Below, piece after piece: positions 51,112-60,186 of a stretch of DNA of 64,000 bases. Numbering within the stretch: position 1 is the first letter of the stretch; every line of letters starts with the position of its first letter. The stretch is from positions 1 to 64,000 of the forward strand of contig JAZDJP010000086.1 in assembly GCA_043803805.1 (NCBI GenBank), in the 5' to 3' direction. Under the pieces are notes generated by a model that worked only from the letters and a program-made list of their open reading frames with translations, did no database searches and had not been told where the DNA came from. Origin of the DNA: JAZDJP01 sp043803805. Its GTDB lineage: Bacteria > Planctomycetota > JAZDJP01. Position numbers and translations under genes: made by a program.

Positions 51112-54033
51112 TTGAAACGGCTGTCGAAAGCATTCCAATCCCTCGGCAGTTCCTCCGGCGGGTCGTCCGGGCTCCGCCATCACGCCATCGGCATCGGCGT
51201 CGGGTGCCTCATCACGTTGGCGTGGCTCCTTCTTTCCAACACCGCCCCCTATCGGAAGTACGTTGAACTCAAGGGACTCGATCTTCTCTATCTCCTGCGC
51301 CCCTCGTTCGAAGAATCGAAATCCATCGTTCACATCGACATCGATGAGAAAAGCCTGGAGCAGATCGGACGCTGGCCCTGGCCCCGGGACGTCCACGGCC
51401 ACCTCGTCGAGGTGCTCACCGATTTCGGAGCCGCCGGGATCGGTTTCGACATCGAGTTTCCCGAGAAAAGCCAGGTCATCGTGGACCGCCGGCGCCTCGC
51501 GGAGGATCTGGCGCTAGGGGGGCGTTTCGCCATCTATCTCGACGAACTGGAGAAGACATCCCGGGAAATCACGGCCGGCGGGGGCGAGGCCGCCGCCAAA
51601 CGCCTCACGGCGCTCGGCGGCGTCATTCGAAAGGATGCCGGCGAACTCAATACCGCCCTCGCGGGGGTGATCCGGGACACCGACGCCCTCTTCGGCGCGG
51701 CCATCCGGAAAAGCGGCGACACCTACCTGAACTTCACATTTCTCGACCCGGACTCGTTCAACCGGAGCGCGGAGGAACGCCTGCCGCGGGAAACGATATT
51801 CAAACTTCTGACGGCCGCGCCGGATACCCCGCCCGACGCGCTCATCCGGGATTCCTTCCCGGGGGAAATCATCCCCCCGGGGACCCGCAAACACCAGCTC
51901 GTCATCCAGGCCCGGGATTACTTTGTCTCCCGGGAGCGCGTCCGGGCCAACGGGCGACGCGTCACGGGCGCCGAACTCGACCTCCTGAAACCGGTCCGCA
52001 AGGAGGGGGAATGGGAATACCTCCTGCCCATCCCGGAACTCGCGGGGGGCATGAAGGGGTGCGGGTACGTATCCATTGATCCCGACGAGGACGGCATTCT
52101 GCGCCGGGTGCACCTCATCCAACTCATGGAGGACCGCCTGTATCTCCAGTTCGGATTCAAAATGCTCTGCGATTATTGGAATATTCCGCCCGAGGATATT
52201 CGCATCACGCTGGGAGAGACAATCGAACTCCCCCCCTCCCGGGACGGGAAACGGCCCGCCATCCGCATCCCGATTGACGACAAGGGGCGGATGATGCTCA
52301 ACTGGGTTCAGGCCCACGGGGAGGAAATCGCATCCACCGCCGGACCGGCCGCGGCCTCCGGCGCGCCCACCGCCGCCCAGCGGTGGCTGAGCGACTGGCC
52401 TCACACGTTTCAACACATCCAGTATGTGGACGTGGAGGAGTACTGGCGGACGGTTCACCGCGAACTGCCTAAAAACATCCGGGAGATGCTCTCCCATACG
52501 AGGGAACTGGACACCGCGGGCGAGGTCGCGGATATCCCGCTTCCCGCGACGGACGACCCGGAGGCCCTGGAAACCGCGACGGCGGCGGTCCTCGCCGAAG
52601 CGGAAAAGGTCGCCGGCCAGATGCGCGCGGCGCTCGCGAAGGCCCCGGAGCGTGTCCGACGCCAGGTCGGGACGCAACTGGCGGCCCACGACGCCGAGAT
52701 GAACACCCTCCAGGGGCTTGTGCGGCGCCGGAGGATTCTCAAAAACCGCCTCGGGCTGGTGAAAAACTGCCTCTGCATCATCGGAACATCCTTTGAAGGC
52801 GGGACCGACCTCAAACCGACCCCGCTGTCCCCCCTGTGGCCCGGTGTCGGAATCCACTCGAACACCATCAACACCATTCTCCAGAAACGATTCCTCCACC
52901 AGAGCCGCAACGGGACGCAGACGATTCTCGTCATCCTCCTCGGAGCCGTCGTCACGACGATCGTGGTGACCCGCGGGCCCATTTTCAGCACGGTGTTCAC
53001 CCTGATCCTGATCCTGGTGTATTTCCTTGCCGGTCCCGTCTTCTTTTTCAACCGCATGGGCCAGATTCTCCCCGTGACAAGCCCCATCCTTGCCGCATTT
53101 TCCTGCTTCGCCTTCATCACCAGCTACCGCCAGCTCACGGAGGGCCGGGAGAAGAAGTTCATCCGGAACACCATGCAATCCTACGTGCCCCCGGCCGTCA
53201 TGGAGGAGGTGCTCCGGGATCCCACAAAGTTGAAACTGGGCGGCGAGCGGCTCGAAACATCCATCCTGTTCTCGGACATCGCCAACTTCACCACCATCTC
53301 CGAGGGAATGGATTCCGAACGCCTCGTCAAGTTCCTCAACCACTACTTCGACGAGATGACGGCCATCATCATGAAGCACAACGGCACCCTCGACAAGTAC
53401 ATCGGGGACGCCATCATGGCCATCTTCGGCGCGCCCATCCCCTCAAAAAACCATGCGTCGGAGGCGTGTTTGAGCGCCATCGAATACCAGAAGCGCCTGG
53501 TGACCCTCCGGGAGGAGTGGGTCAAGCAGGGATTCCCCGAGGTCCACGCGCGGATCGGCATTGCGACGGGGATTGTCAACGTCGGCAACATGGGTTCCGC
53601 GGTGCGCCTGGCCTACACGGCCATGGGCGACAACGTAAACCTCGCGGCGCGTCTGGAAGGGGCGAACAAGGAGTTCGGAACGAACATCCTCGTCGCCGAG
53701 CAAACCTACCTCGCGTCGAAAGAGACCGTCGAGGCCCGGGAGATCGACCTCATCCGGGTGAAGGGCAAGTTGAAACCCATCCGGGTCTACGAGATCCTGG
53801 CGCCGAAGGGGTCCCTTTCGCCGCAGGGAATGGATCTCCTCGCGCGCTACACCGAGGCCACCGCCCTCTATCAGGCCCGGGAGTGGCGGAAGGCCTCGGA
53901 CGCCTTCCTCGAGATTCTCGCGATCACCCCGAAGGACCGGGCCGCCTACATCAACCTCTCCCGCTGCCTCAAGTACAAGGACGTTCCCCCGCCGGAGGGC
54001 TGGGACGGGGTGTTCGAGATGAAGACAAAATAG
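51112..54033 (+). CDS. CHASE2-domain adenylate/guanylate cyclase
   Basis: The only suitable start is TTG 51112, after AGGT. The 973-residue sensor has a TM segment (about 25-45), a long CHASE2 domain (IVHIDIDEKSLEQIGRWPWPRDVHGHLVEVL) with an inserted helical stretch of about 100 residues, and TM segments at about 603-675. A class III cyclase catalytic domain follows (TSILFSDIANFTTISEG near 720 and LDKYIGDAIMAIFGAP near 765, giving the two metal-binding Asp). A short TPR-like tail ends it. It should make cAMP or cGMP in response to an outside cue. FecR and CHASE2-cyclase genes often occur together. Confidence 0.92.
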   Translation: MKRLSKAFQSLGSSSGGSSGLRHHAIGIGVGCLITLAWLLLSNTAPYRKYVELKGLDLLYLLRPSFEESKSIVHIDIDEKSLEQIGRWPWPRDVHGHLVEVLTDFGAAGIGFDIEFPEKSQVIVDRRRLAEDLALGGRFAIYLDELEKTSREITAGGGEAAAKRLTALGGVIRKDAGELNTALAGVIRDTDALFGAAIRKSGDTYLNFTFLDPDSFNRSAEERLPRETIFKLLTAAPDTPPDALIRDSFPGEIIPPGTRKHQLVIQARDYFVSRERVRANGRRVTGAELDLLKPVRKEGEWEYLLPIPELAGGMKGCGYVSIDPDEDGILRRVHLIQLMEDRLYLQFGFKMLCDYWNIPPEDIRITLGETIELPPSRDGKRPAIRIPIDDKGRMMLNWVQAHGEEIASTAGPAAASGAPTAAQRWLSDWPHTFQHIQYVDVEEYWRTVHRELPKNIREMLSHTRELDTAGEVADIPLPATDDPEALETATAAVLAEAEKVAGQMRAALAKAPERVRRQVGTQLAAHDAEMNTLQGLVRRRRILKNRLGLVKNCLCIIGTSFEGGTDLKPTPLSPLWPGVGIHSNTINTILQKRFLHQSRNGTQTILVILLGAVVTTIVVTRGPIFSTVFTLILILVYFLAGPVFFFNRMGQILPVTSPILAAFSCFAFITSYRQLTEGREKKFIRNTMQSYVPPAVMEEVLRDPTKLKLGGERLETSILFSDIANFTTISEGMDSERLVKFLNHYFDEMTAIIMKHNGTLDKYIGDAIMAIFGAPIPSKNHASEACLSAIEYQKRLVTLREEWVKQGFPEVHARIGIATGIVNVGNMGSAVRLAYTAMGDNVNLAARLEGANKEFGTNILVAEQTYLASKETVEAREIDLIRVKGKLKPIRVYEILAPKGSLSPQGMDLLARYTEATALYQAREWRKASDAFLEILAITPKDRAAYINLSRCLKYKDVPPPEGWDGVFEMKTK

Positions 54034-54044
54034 GCGGGAAAAGC

Positions 54045-54082
54045 GTCTGGGAGTCTCAGAGTCCGGGAGTCTCGGAGTCGGG
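54045..54082 (+). repeat. Tandem repeat related to GACTCTCA (opposite strand)
   Basis: Units of GGGAGTCTC and GGAGTC, the complement of the families at 24607 and 27707. It begins 12 bases after the cyclase stop. Confidence 0.8.
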
Positions 54083-54153
54083 AAAGAGAAACAATAAAAT
54101 CAGGAGCGGCCATTACCGTACCATCCTTGACGACGGAGGTCCGGGGGCATACG

Positions 54154-54681
54154 ATGGAACCCATGGAAAGAGCATTTCTCCTCCTGCCGGCCGTTTTCCT
54201 CGCCGCCGGGACCGGCTGCATCCGACGCGAACTCGTCATCGAAACCAACCCGCCCGGGGCGGCGGTAATGGTCGACCGCCAGCCCATCGGACGATCCCCC
54301 CGGAACGCCCCCTTCACCTACCACGGCACGCGGGCCATCACGGTGACCTCCGCGGGACGCGCGAGCACCACCGTCCTGCACACCCTTCGGGCCCGGGGAC
54401 CCGACGTGTTCCCGTTCGATTTTGTCACGGATGGCCTTCTTCCCTTCACGTTCACCCGCACGGAACTCGTTCATATCACGCTTCCTCCGCGCCGGCCCCT
54501 CACCGATGCGGAGCGCGCGGAACTCCGACGCCGCGCCGAGGCCCTCCGCGAGCGGGGGAGGAAAATCGTTCCCGTGGCCGCCCCGGTCAAGGGGACCGCC
54601 GCCCTCCCCGACGAACCCACCCCCCCCGAAGACGCTCCCGAACCCGAAAATCCCGACACCCCCGAAACCACCCCCGAATGA
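54154..54681 (+). CDS. PEGA-domain lipoprotein
   Basis: This 175-residue protein has a lipoprotein signal (ERAFLLLPAVFLAAGTGCIRR; lipobox Cys near 22). A PEGA domain follows: ELVIETNPPGAAVMVDRQPIGRSPRNAPFTYHG, named for the P-x-G-A pattern. The C-terminal part is Pro/Glu-rich. ATG 54154 is chosen, and ATG 54163 is possible. The stop overlaps the ispE start by four bases, coupling them, though their functions do not look linked. PEGA proteins are surface-located, probably binding other surface proteins. Confidence 0.85.
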   Translation: MEPMERAFLLLPAVFLAAGTGCIRRELVIETNPPGAAVMVDRQPIGRSPRNAPFTYHGTRAITVTSAGRASTTVLHTLRARGPDVFPFDFVTDGLLPFTFTRTELVHITLPPRRPLTDAERAELRRRAEALRERGRKIVPVAAPVKGTAALPDEPTPPEDAPEPENPDTPETTPE

Positions 54682-55556
54682 GCCGCCCCCCGTCCGCCGT
54701 CACCCTCCGCTCCCCCGCCAAAGTCAACCTCTTCCTCGAGGTCGTTGGAAAACGCCCCGACGGATATCACGAACTCGCCACCGTGATGACAGCGCTCTCA
54801 CTCCATGACCGGCTGACGTTCCGGCCCTCACGGCGGCTGGCGCTTTCCACCGATCACCCCGACCTCACCACGGGCCCGGAGAATCTGATCCTCCGGGCCG
54901 TCCGCGCCCTTCAGCAGGCCGCCGGGACCCGGCGCGGGGCGCGCATCACCCTGGAAAAACGCATCCCCATCGGGGGCGGGCTGGGAGGCGGTTCGGGGAA
55001 CGCGGCGACAACCCTCGCCGGCCTGAACCGCCTCTGGAGACTTGGCTTCTCCCGGGAGACGCTCCTCGGCATCGCCGGCTCCATCGGCTCGGACACCACC
55101 TTCTTCCTGCGCCAGGGAACGGCCCTGTGCCGCGGCCGGGGGGAGGTCGTGACACCGGTCCCCTCCCCGCCGCCGCTTGACCTGGTCATCGTCTTCCCCG
55201 GATTCCCCGTCTCAACCCCGGCCGTCTACCGCCGACCCGAATTGGATTTGACAGCCCCGCGCCGGAGTGCTACGATTTTCCTGCGGTCGCTCCGTGCGGG
55301 ACAGCCGGAGACGATCGGCCGGGCGCTTTTTAACCGCTTGGAAAATGCCGCATTCGCCCTTGAGCCGCGCCTCGTCCGTCTCACGCAAGCCCTTGAACAC
55401 ATCGGTTGCGCCGGGACGCTTCTGGCCGGAAGCGGGGCCAGCGTCTTCGGACTGTGTCGGGACCGCGCGGAGGCCGGGGGAAACGCCCGTCGCCTGAGAA
55501 AAAAAGGATACCGAACCGTCTTCGTCTGCCGGACAACAACCACCCGCACCTGTTGA
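54678..55556 (+). CDS. ispE: 4-diphosphocytidyl-2-C-methyl-D-erythritol kinase
   Basis: This 292-residue GHMP kinase phosphorylates CDP-ME in the MEP route to isoprenoids. It has SPAKVNLFLEVVGKRPDGYHEL (12-33), the ATP-binding loop PIGGGLGGGSGNAATTL (97-113), and GSDTTFFL with the catalytic-type Asp; the late LLAGSGASVFGL is the third GHMP motif. ATG 54678 overlaps the PEGA-gene stop. spoVG follows 12 bases later, an arrangement also seen in other phyla. Confidence 0.93.
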   Translation: MSRPPSAVTLRSPAKVNLFLEVVGKRPDGYHELATVMTALSLHDRLTFRPSRRLALSTDHPDLTTGPENLILRAVRALQQAAGTRRGARITLEKRIPIGGGLGGGSGNAATTLAGLNRLWRLGFSRETLLGIAGSIGSDTTFFLRQGTALCRGRGEVVTPVPSPPPLDLVIVFPGFPVSTPAVYRRPELDLTAPRRSATIFLRSLRAGQPETIGRALFNRLENAAFALEPRLVRLTQALEHIGCAGTLLAGSGASVFGLCRDRAEAGGNARRLRKKGYRTVFVCRTTTTRTC

Positions 55557-55568
55557 GGAGAATCCGCC

Positions 55569-56423
55569 ATGGAGATCACCGATGTCAAGGTCAAACTCGC
55601 CTCCGACCGCAAGGAGAAGCTGACCGCTTTCTGCACCGTAACGATCAACAACGCCTTCGTCGTGCGGGATCTGAAGGTCATCAAGGGCACGACCGGCTAC
55701 TTCATCGCCATGCCGAGCCAGAAGATCATGGATCGGTGCCCCGCGTGCGGCGGGAAAAACCACCTCCGGGCCCGGTTCTGCAACGACTGCGGCGGACACC
55801 TTCCCGAGGACCGCGCGCCGAAGGACGAACGCGGGCGGTCCAAACTTCATCTCGACATCGCCCACCCCATCAATGCGGAGTGCCGGGCGCTCCTGCAGCA
55901 AAAAATCATCGAGGCCTACGAGGCCGAGGCGGCCCGCGCCGGGGAGAAGAGCGATACACCGCCCGAGGAAGCCGCGCCCGCCGATCCGCCCGCGCCGGAA
56001 ATCCAGGATTTCGAGGAATACGAGAAACACGCCTCTCCCGAGCCGCCCCCCGCGCCCAAGCACCCCCTCCCCCGCGGGGAGTTCACGAACGTCTCGCGCC
56101 GGTCGTCCGATTTCCGGAATGACCGGGATTCGTCCCGCCGCCCGCCCCGCCCCCCGCGCGGCGAAGGGCTCCCGCGCCCGGCGACGGAAAGCCTTCCTCC
56201 GACGAATTCCCCGTCCATCGAACCGGAACCCGGAAACGACGTTGTGCCCGACGCGGACAACATCGGGAACCTCCTGCCGCGCCGGACCGAACGGCGTGAT
56301 GATCGCCCCCTCACCTCCCATCCGGTGACAGCGTCCGCTCCTCCGCCGATACCGCTCCCTGCGCCAAAACCGGAGAAAAAGGCGCCGCCCGAGAAGGACA
56401 ATTTCGGAGCGGGAATTCTCTAA
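55569..56423 (+). CDS. spoVG: SpoVG-family protein with inserted zinc ribbon
   Basis: The SpoVG fold (MEITDVKVKLASDRKEKLTAF ... FIAMPSQK, then DIAHPINAECRALLQQKIIEAYE near 96-117) is split by a zinc ribbon: C57, C60, C71 and C74 in RCPACGGKNHLRARFCNDCGG. The remaining 160 residues are Pro-, Glu- and Arg-rich and look disordered. SpoVG proteins bind nucleic acid and regulate many genes. At 284 residues it is three times the length of B. subtilis SpoVG. The ribbon-bearing form is, to my knowledge, a planctomycete-type trait. Confidence 0.88.
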   Translation: MEITDVKVKLASDRKEKLTAFCTVTINNAFVVRDLKVIKGTTGYFIAMPSQKIMDRCPACGGKNHLRARFCNDCGGHLPEDRAPKDERGRSKLHLDIAHPINAECRALLQQKIIEAYEAEAARAGEKSDTPPEEAAPADPPAPEIQDFEEYEKHASPEPPPAPKHPLPRGEFTNVSRRSSDFRNDRDSSRRPPRPPRGEGLPRPATESLPPTNSPSIEPEPGNDVVPDADNIGNLLPRRTERRDDRPLTSHPVTASAPPPIPLPAPKPEKKAPPEKDNFGAGIL

Positions 56424-56499
56424 CACGAAAGAAACAGGCAACACCACGATGTCACGGAAAATAAAAAACGACCATTCCTCCCATTGAGGGCTCCATCCC

Positions 56500-56982
56500 G
56501 TGAGACACATCATTTCCTGCCTGGTTCGGAACAAGCCCGGCGTCCTGGCCCAGATCGCGGGACTCATCTCGAGCCGCGGTTTCAACATCGACAGCTTCAC
56601 CGGCGGCGAGACGGAGCGTCCGGAGTATTCGAGCCTTACCCTCGTGACGACCGGCGACGACCGCCAAGTCGCCCATATCGTCAAGCAGCTCCGGAAACTC
56701 ATCGACACCATCCGGGTAGAGGATATCACGGCGACCCACCCTGTCGAGCGGGATCTGGCCCTCATCAAGGTGTCCGCCCCGCCGCGCAAACGCCAGGAAA
56801 TCTATTCCATGGTGGATGTCTTTCGCGGAAAAATCGTGGACATCGGACTTCGGAACATGGTCATCGAGATTTCCGGACCGGAGGCGAAGGTGGACGCATT
56901 CCTGGAACTTCTGACCCCCTACGGCATCCAGGAGACCATCCGGACCGGACGGATCGCCATGGTACGGGGACGAAAGCGTTGA
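56500..56982 (+). CDS. ilvN: Acetolactate synthase small (regulatory) subunit
   Basis: GTG 56500 follows GAGGG. The 160-residue protein has the ACT domain RHIISCLVRNKPGVLAQIAGLISSRGFNIDSFTGGETE and a C-terminal regulatory region (ERDLALIKVSAPPRKRQEIYSMVDVFRGKIVDIG). It gives valine feedback control to the large subunit IlvB. ilvB is not in the window; upstream is spoVG, so the catalytic gene must lie elsewhere. ilvC follows 36 bases later. Confidence 0.93.
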   Translation: MRHIISCLVRNKPGVLAQIAGLISSRGFNIDSFTGGETERPEYSSLTLVTTGDDRQVAHIVKQLRKLIDTIRVEDITATHPVERDLALIKVSAPPRKRQEIYSMVDVFRGKIVDIGLRNMVIEISGPEAKVDAFLELLTPYGIQETIRTGRIAMVRGRKR

Positions 56983-57018
56983 AATACCGCGGATCGCGGC
57001 ACGTGAGGAGAGTCCGGC

Positions 57019-58110
57019 ATGAAAACAATTGATTTCAGCGGCACGAAGGAATCCGTATTCGAGCGGAAGGATTTTCCTCCCGCGAAAATCAAAAAAATCC
57101 TCGGGAAGGAGACCGTCGCCGTCATCGGCTACGGCGTCCAGGGGCGCGGACAGTCCCTCAACATGAAGGACAACGGCCTCTCCGTCATCGTGGGGCTTCG
57201 GAAGGGCGGAAGGAGCTGGAACCTGGCGAAGACCGACGGGTGGAAACCGGGAAAGACGCTTTTCCCGATCGCGGAGGCCGTTGAACGGGGCGCCATCGTC
57301 CAATACCTTCTCTCCGACGCCGGACAAAAAGAGATGTGGCCGGTGGTCGGCCCGCGCCTCCGGAAAGGCGGCGCCCTCTACTTCTCCCATGGCTTCAGCA
57401 TCGTCTTCAAGGACCAGACGGGAGTCGTCCCGCCCCCCGGCGTGGACGTCATCATGGTTGCCCCCAAGGGCTCCGGGACGACGCTCCGCCGCCACTTTCT
57501 CGAGGGACGGGGCATCAATTCGAGCGTGGCCGTGTTCCAGGACGCAACCGGTCGCGCCTGGAGCCGCACCTGCGCTCTCGGCATCGCCATCGGATCCGGG
57601 TACCTCTACAAAACCACCTTCGACCGCGAGGTGGTGAGCGACCTCTTCGGCGAACGCGGCGTCCTCATGGGGGCGCTTTACGGACTGTGGCTGGCGCAGT
57701 ACGAGGTGCTTCGCGAGAAGGGACACACCCCCTCGGAGTCCTTCAACGAGACCGTGGAGGAGGGCACTCAAAGCCTCATCCCCCTCATCGGGGAGAACGG
57801 CATGGACTGGATGTACGCCAACTGCAGCACCACCGCCCAGCGCGGGGCGCTCGACTGGTTCCCCCGATTCCGGGATATCGTGAAACCTCTTTTCCGCGAA
57901 CTCTACGAGCAGGTGGCCTCCGGGGCGGAAACGCGGCGGGTCATCGCCGCCAACAGCCGGCCGGACTACCGCAGGCGGTTGGAAAAGGAACTCGCCGCCA
58001 TCCGCGATTCGGAGATGTGGCGTGCCGGGGCGGCCGTGCGATCCCTCCGCCCCGAACGCATCGTTCCGAAAACGTCGACCCGAAAATCCGTCTCAGGGAG
58101 AAAATCATGA
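57019..58110 (+). CDS. ilvC: Ketol-acid reductoisomerase
   Basis: This 363-residue enzyme converts acetolactate into 2,3-dihydroxyisovalerate with NAD(P)H, in branched-chain amino-acid synthesis. The nucleotide site is VAVIGYGVQGRGQSLNMKDNG (33-53). SHGFSIVFKD and MVAPKGSGTTLRRHF are typical, as are ETVEEGTQSLIPLI and SEMWRAGAAVRSLRPE at the end. The insert (ANCSTTAQRGALDWFPRFRD) places it with the KARI type seen in Bacteroidetes and plants, not the short form of most proteobacteria. The stop overlaps the start of the next gene. Confidence 0.94.
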   Translation: MKTIDFSGTKESVFERKDFPPAKIKKILGKETVAVIGYGVQGRGQSLNMKDNGLSVIVGLRKGGRSWNLAKTDGWKPGKTLFPIAEAVERGAIVQYLLSDAGQKEMWPVVGPRLRKGGALYFSHGFSIVFKDQTGVVPPPGVDVIMVAPKGSGTTLRRHFLEGRGINSSVAVFQDATGRAWSRTCALGIAIGSGYLYKTTFDREVVSDLFGERGVLMGALYGLWLAQYEVLREKGHTPSESFNETVEEGTQSLIPLIGENGMDWMYANCSTTAQRGALDWFPRFRDIVKPLFRELYEQVASGAETRRVIAANSRPDYRRRLEKELAAIRDSEMWRAGAAVRSLRPERIVPKTSTRKSVSGRKS

Positions 58111-58553
58111 CCACCGCGCCCGTAAGCCAGGGCCTGGTCTCTTATGACCAGATCCACCCGGCCCACAAGTTGCTCATCGCTGCGAGCAACCATTACGTCA
58201 TCGCCGTCATCGCACTGGGCATTCTCGTCTTCCTGTTCGCCGTCGCCGCCATCCTGTTCCTCCGGCGTCGGATGATCCTCAATCTCGTGCTTCCCCTGGC
58301 CATTCTCCCGGGATTGCTCGGATGGATCGGCAACTGGAGGCTGGAGAACACCATTAAAAACAGTGACTCGCCCAGCTACTTTAATCAGTCCCGTGTTGTC
58401 GCCTTCAACCGGCAATACATGACGCGCCCCCTTCGTTGGGGCTACCGGGTCAGCATCCCCCTGGTCCTTATCGGCCTGGCCTCCATGTTTCTGGCCTCGC
58501 GGATGATCGGGGAACCCTCCCGTCCGCAGGCCGCCCCGCCGCGGCGACGCTGA
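58107..58553 (+). CDS. Small membrane protein between ilvC and leuA
   Basis: This 148-residue protein starts at ATG 58107, four bases before the end of ilvC (ATGA), so it is coupled to it. Three hydrophobic segments are seen: YVIAVIALGILVFLFAVAAILFL, ILNLVLPLAILPGLLGWIG and VSIPLVLIGLASMFLA. The tail is basic (PRRR). I recognise no family. Its position within a branched-chain synthesis operon is unexplained; a transport or membrane role is possible but unproven. Confidence 0.7.
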   Translation: MTTAPVSQGLVSYDQIHPAHKLLIAASNHYVIAVIALGILVFLFAVAAILFLRRRMILNLVLPLAILPGLLGWIGNWRLENTIKNSDSPSYFNQSRVVAFNRQYMTRPLRWGYRVSIPLVLIGLASMFLASRMIGEPSRPQAAPPRRR

Positions 58554-58565
58554 CTCAAGCGGCGA

Positions 58566-58595
58566 CTTGACAGGCCCCTGCCCGGGGGGATAGGA
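58566..58595 (+). promoter_or_regulatory. Probable internal promoter before leuA
   Basis: TTGACA (58566-58571) and TAGGAT (58590-58595) are 18 bases apart, with a GC-rich hairpin in the spacer. GGAGGGAGG follows as ribosome site before ATG 58627. Confidence 0.5.
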
Positions 58596-58626
58596 TAGCC
58601 GTGGCGATTCGCGGAGGGAGGCATCC

Positions 58627-60186
58627 ATGCGCAAAATTCTCGTCTTCGACACCACCCTTCGGGACGGCGAGCAATCCCCGGGGTCCAGCCTCAACATCAA
58701 GCAGAAACTCGAGGTGGCCCGGGCGCTTGAGCGCCTCCACGTGGACGTCATCGAGGCGGGATTTCCCGTCGCATCCCCCGGCGATTTCGAGGCCGTGAAG
58801 GCCATCGCCGAGGAGATCACGGGCCCGACGATCTGCGGGCTGGCCCGCTGTCACCCGAAGGATATCGAGGCGGCGGGAAAGGCCCTCAAAGGCGCCGCGC
58901 ATCCGCGAATCCACGTGTTTCTGGCCACCTCGGAGATCCATCGGAAGTTCAAACTCAACAAGGCGAAGTCGGAGATTCTCAAACAGGCCGTCGAGGGCGT
59001 GAAAATGGCCCTCGCCTGGGTGAAGGACGTGGAGTTCTCTCCGGAGGATGCCTCGCGCACGGAACCTGATTTTCTCACGGAGGTCGTGTCCGCGATCATC
59101 CGTGCGGGCGCCCGCACCGTCAACATCCCCGACACCGTGGGCTACGCCCTGCCCGGGCCCTACGGAAACCTCATCCGACACCTCCGGACCACCGTCCCCA
59201 ACATCGACAAGGCCATCATCTCCGTCCATTGCCACAATGACCTCGGAATGGCCGTGGCGAATTCGCTCTCGGCCATCGAGGCCGGCGCCGGCCAGGTGGA
59301 AGTCACCATCAACGGCATCGGGGAGCGCGCGGGAAATGCCGCCCTCGAGGAAGTGGTAATGGCCCTGAAGACGCGGGCCGACCACTTCGATGCGTCCACC
59401 GGCGTGGCGACAAAGCGTATTATGGCCACCAGCCGCCTGGTGGCCAACCTCACCGGAACCCTCGTCCAGCGCAACAAGGCCGTCGTGGGAGAAAACGCCT
59501 TCGCCCACGAGTCGGGGATCCACCAGGACGGCATGCTCAAGGAGCGGTCCACGTACGAGATCATGCGCCCGTCGGACGTGGGTCTGAAGAAGAGCCGCCT
59601 CGTCCTCGGGAAGCACTCGGGCCGCCACGCTCTGGGGCACCGGCTCCGGGAACTTGGCTACACCATCGCGCCGGACAAGCTCGATCCGGTGTTCGCGCGC
59701 TTCAAGGACCTCGCCGACAAGAAAAAGGAGGTATTCGACGAGGATCTCGTATCCATCGTCGAGGACGAGACGACGGAAATCCCGCGCGTCTACGAACTCC
59801 TCTCCTTCCACATCTCCAGCGGGACCCAGACCACCCCGACCGCAACGGTAAAGCTCAAGCTCGCCGACGGGCGCACGATGCAGGATGCCGGTTGCGGGGA
59901 CGGCCCGGTGGACGCCATCTACCGGACGGTGGAACGCATCACGGGCATAAAGATCCGTCTCCTCGATTACAATCTCCGTGCCGTCACGGGAGGAGAGGAC
60001 GCCGTGGGCGAGGTGAATCTACTCGTGCGCCACAAGGGAATGGACTTCCGCGGTCGCGCCGCCTCCACCGACATCGTGGAGGCCAGCGCCAAAGCCCTCA
60101 TCAACGTCCTGAACCGGATCGCCTACCGGGCGAAACGCCGGGGATCACGCATGGCAAAAGGGCGGACCGCGGTCGTCTCGCCGTGA
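58627..60186 (+). CDS. leuA: 2-isopropylmalate synthase
   Basis: This 519-residue enzyme makes 2-isopropylmalate from 2-oxoisovalerate and acetyl-CoA, the first step to leucine. The catalytic domain starts VFDTTLRDGEQSPGSSLN (6-23). ISVHCHNDLGMAVANSL holds the metal-binding His-x-His, and NGIGERAGNAALEEV the signature motif. FAHESGIHQDGMLK and the C-terminal LeuA dimer domain for leucine feedback are present. The length is normal. Its stop overlaps the aroE start by four bases. Confidence 0.95.
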   Translation: MRKILVFDTTLRDGEQSPGSSLNIKQKLEVARALERLHVDVIEAGFPVASPGDFEAVKAIAEEITGPTICGLARCHPKDIEAAGKALKGAAHPRIHVFLATSEIHRKFKLNKAKSEILKQAVEGVKMALAWVKDVEFSPEDASRTEPDFLTEVVSAIIRAGARTVNIPDTVGYALPGPYGNLIRHLRTTVPNIDKAIISVHCHNDLGMAVANSLSAIEAGAGQVEVTINGIGERAGNAALEEVVMALKTRADHFDASTGVATKRIMATSRLVANLTGTLVQRNKAVVGENAFAHESGIHQDGMLKERSTYEIMRPSDVGLKKSRLVLGKHSGRHALGHRLRELGYTIAPDKLDPVFARFKDLADKKKEVFDEDLVSIVEDETTEIPRVYELLSFHISSGTQTTPTATVKLKLADGRTMQDAGCGDGPVDAIYRTVERITGIKIRLLDYNLRAVTGGEDAVGEVNLLVRHKGMDFRGRAASTDIVEASAKALINVLNRIAYRAKRRGSRMAKGRTAVVSP

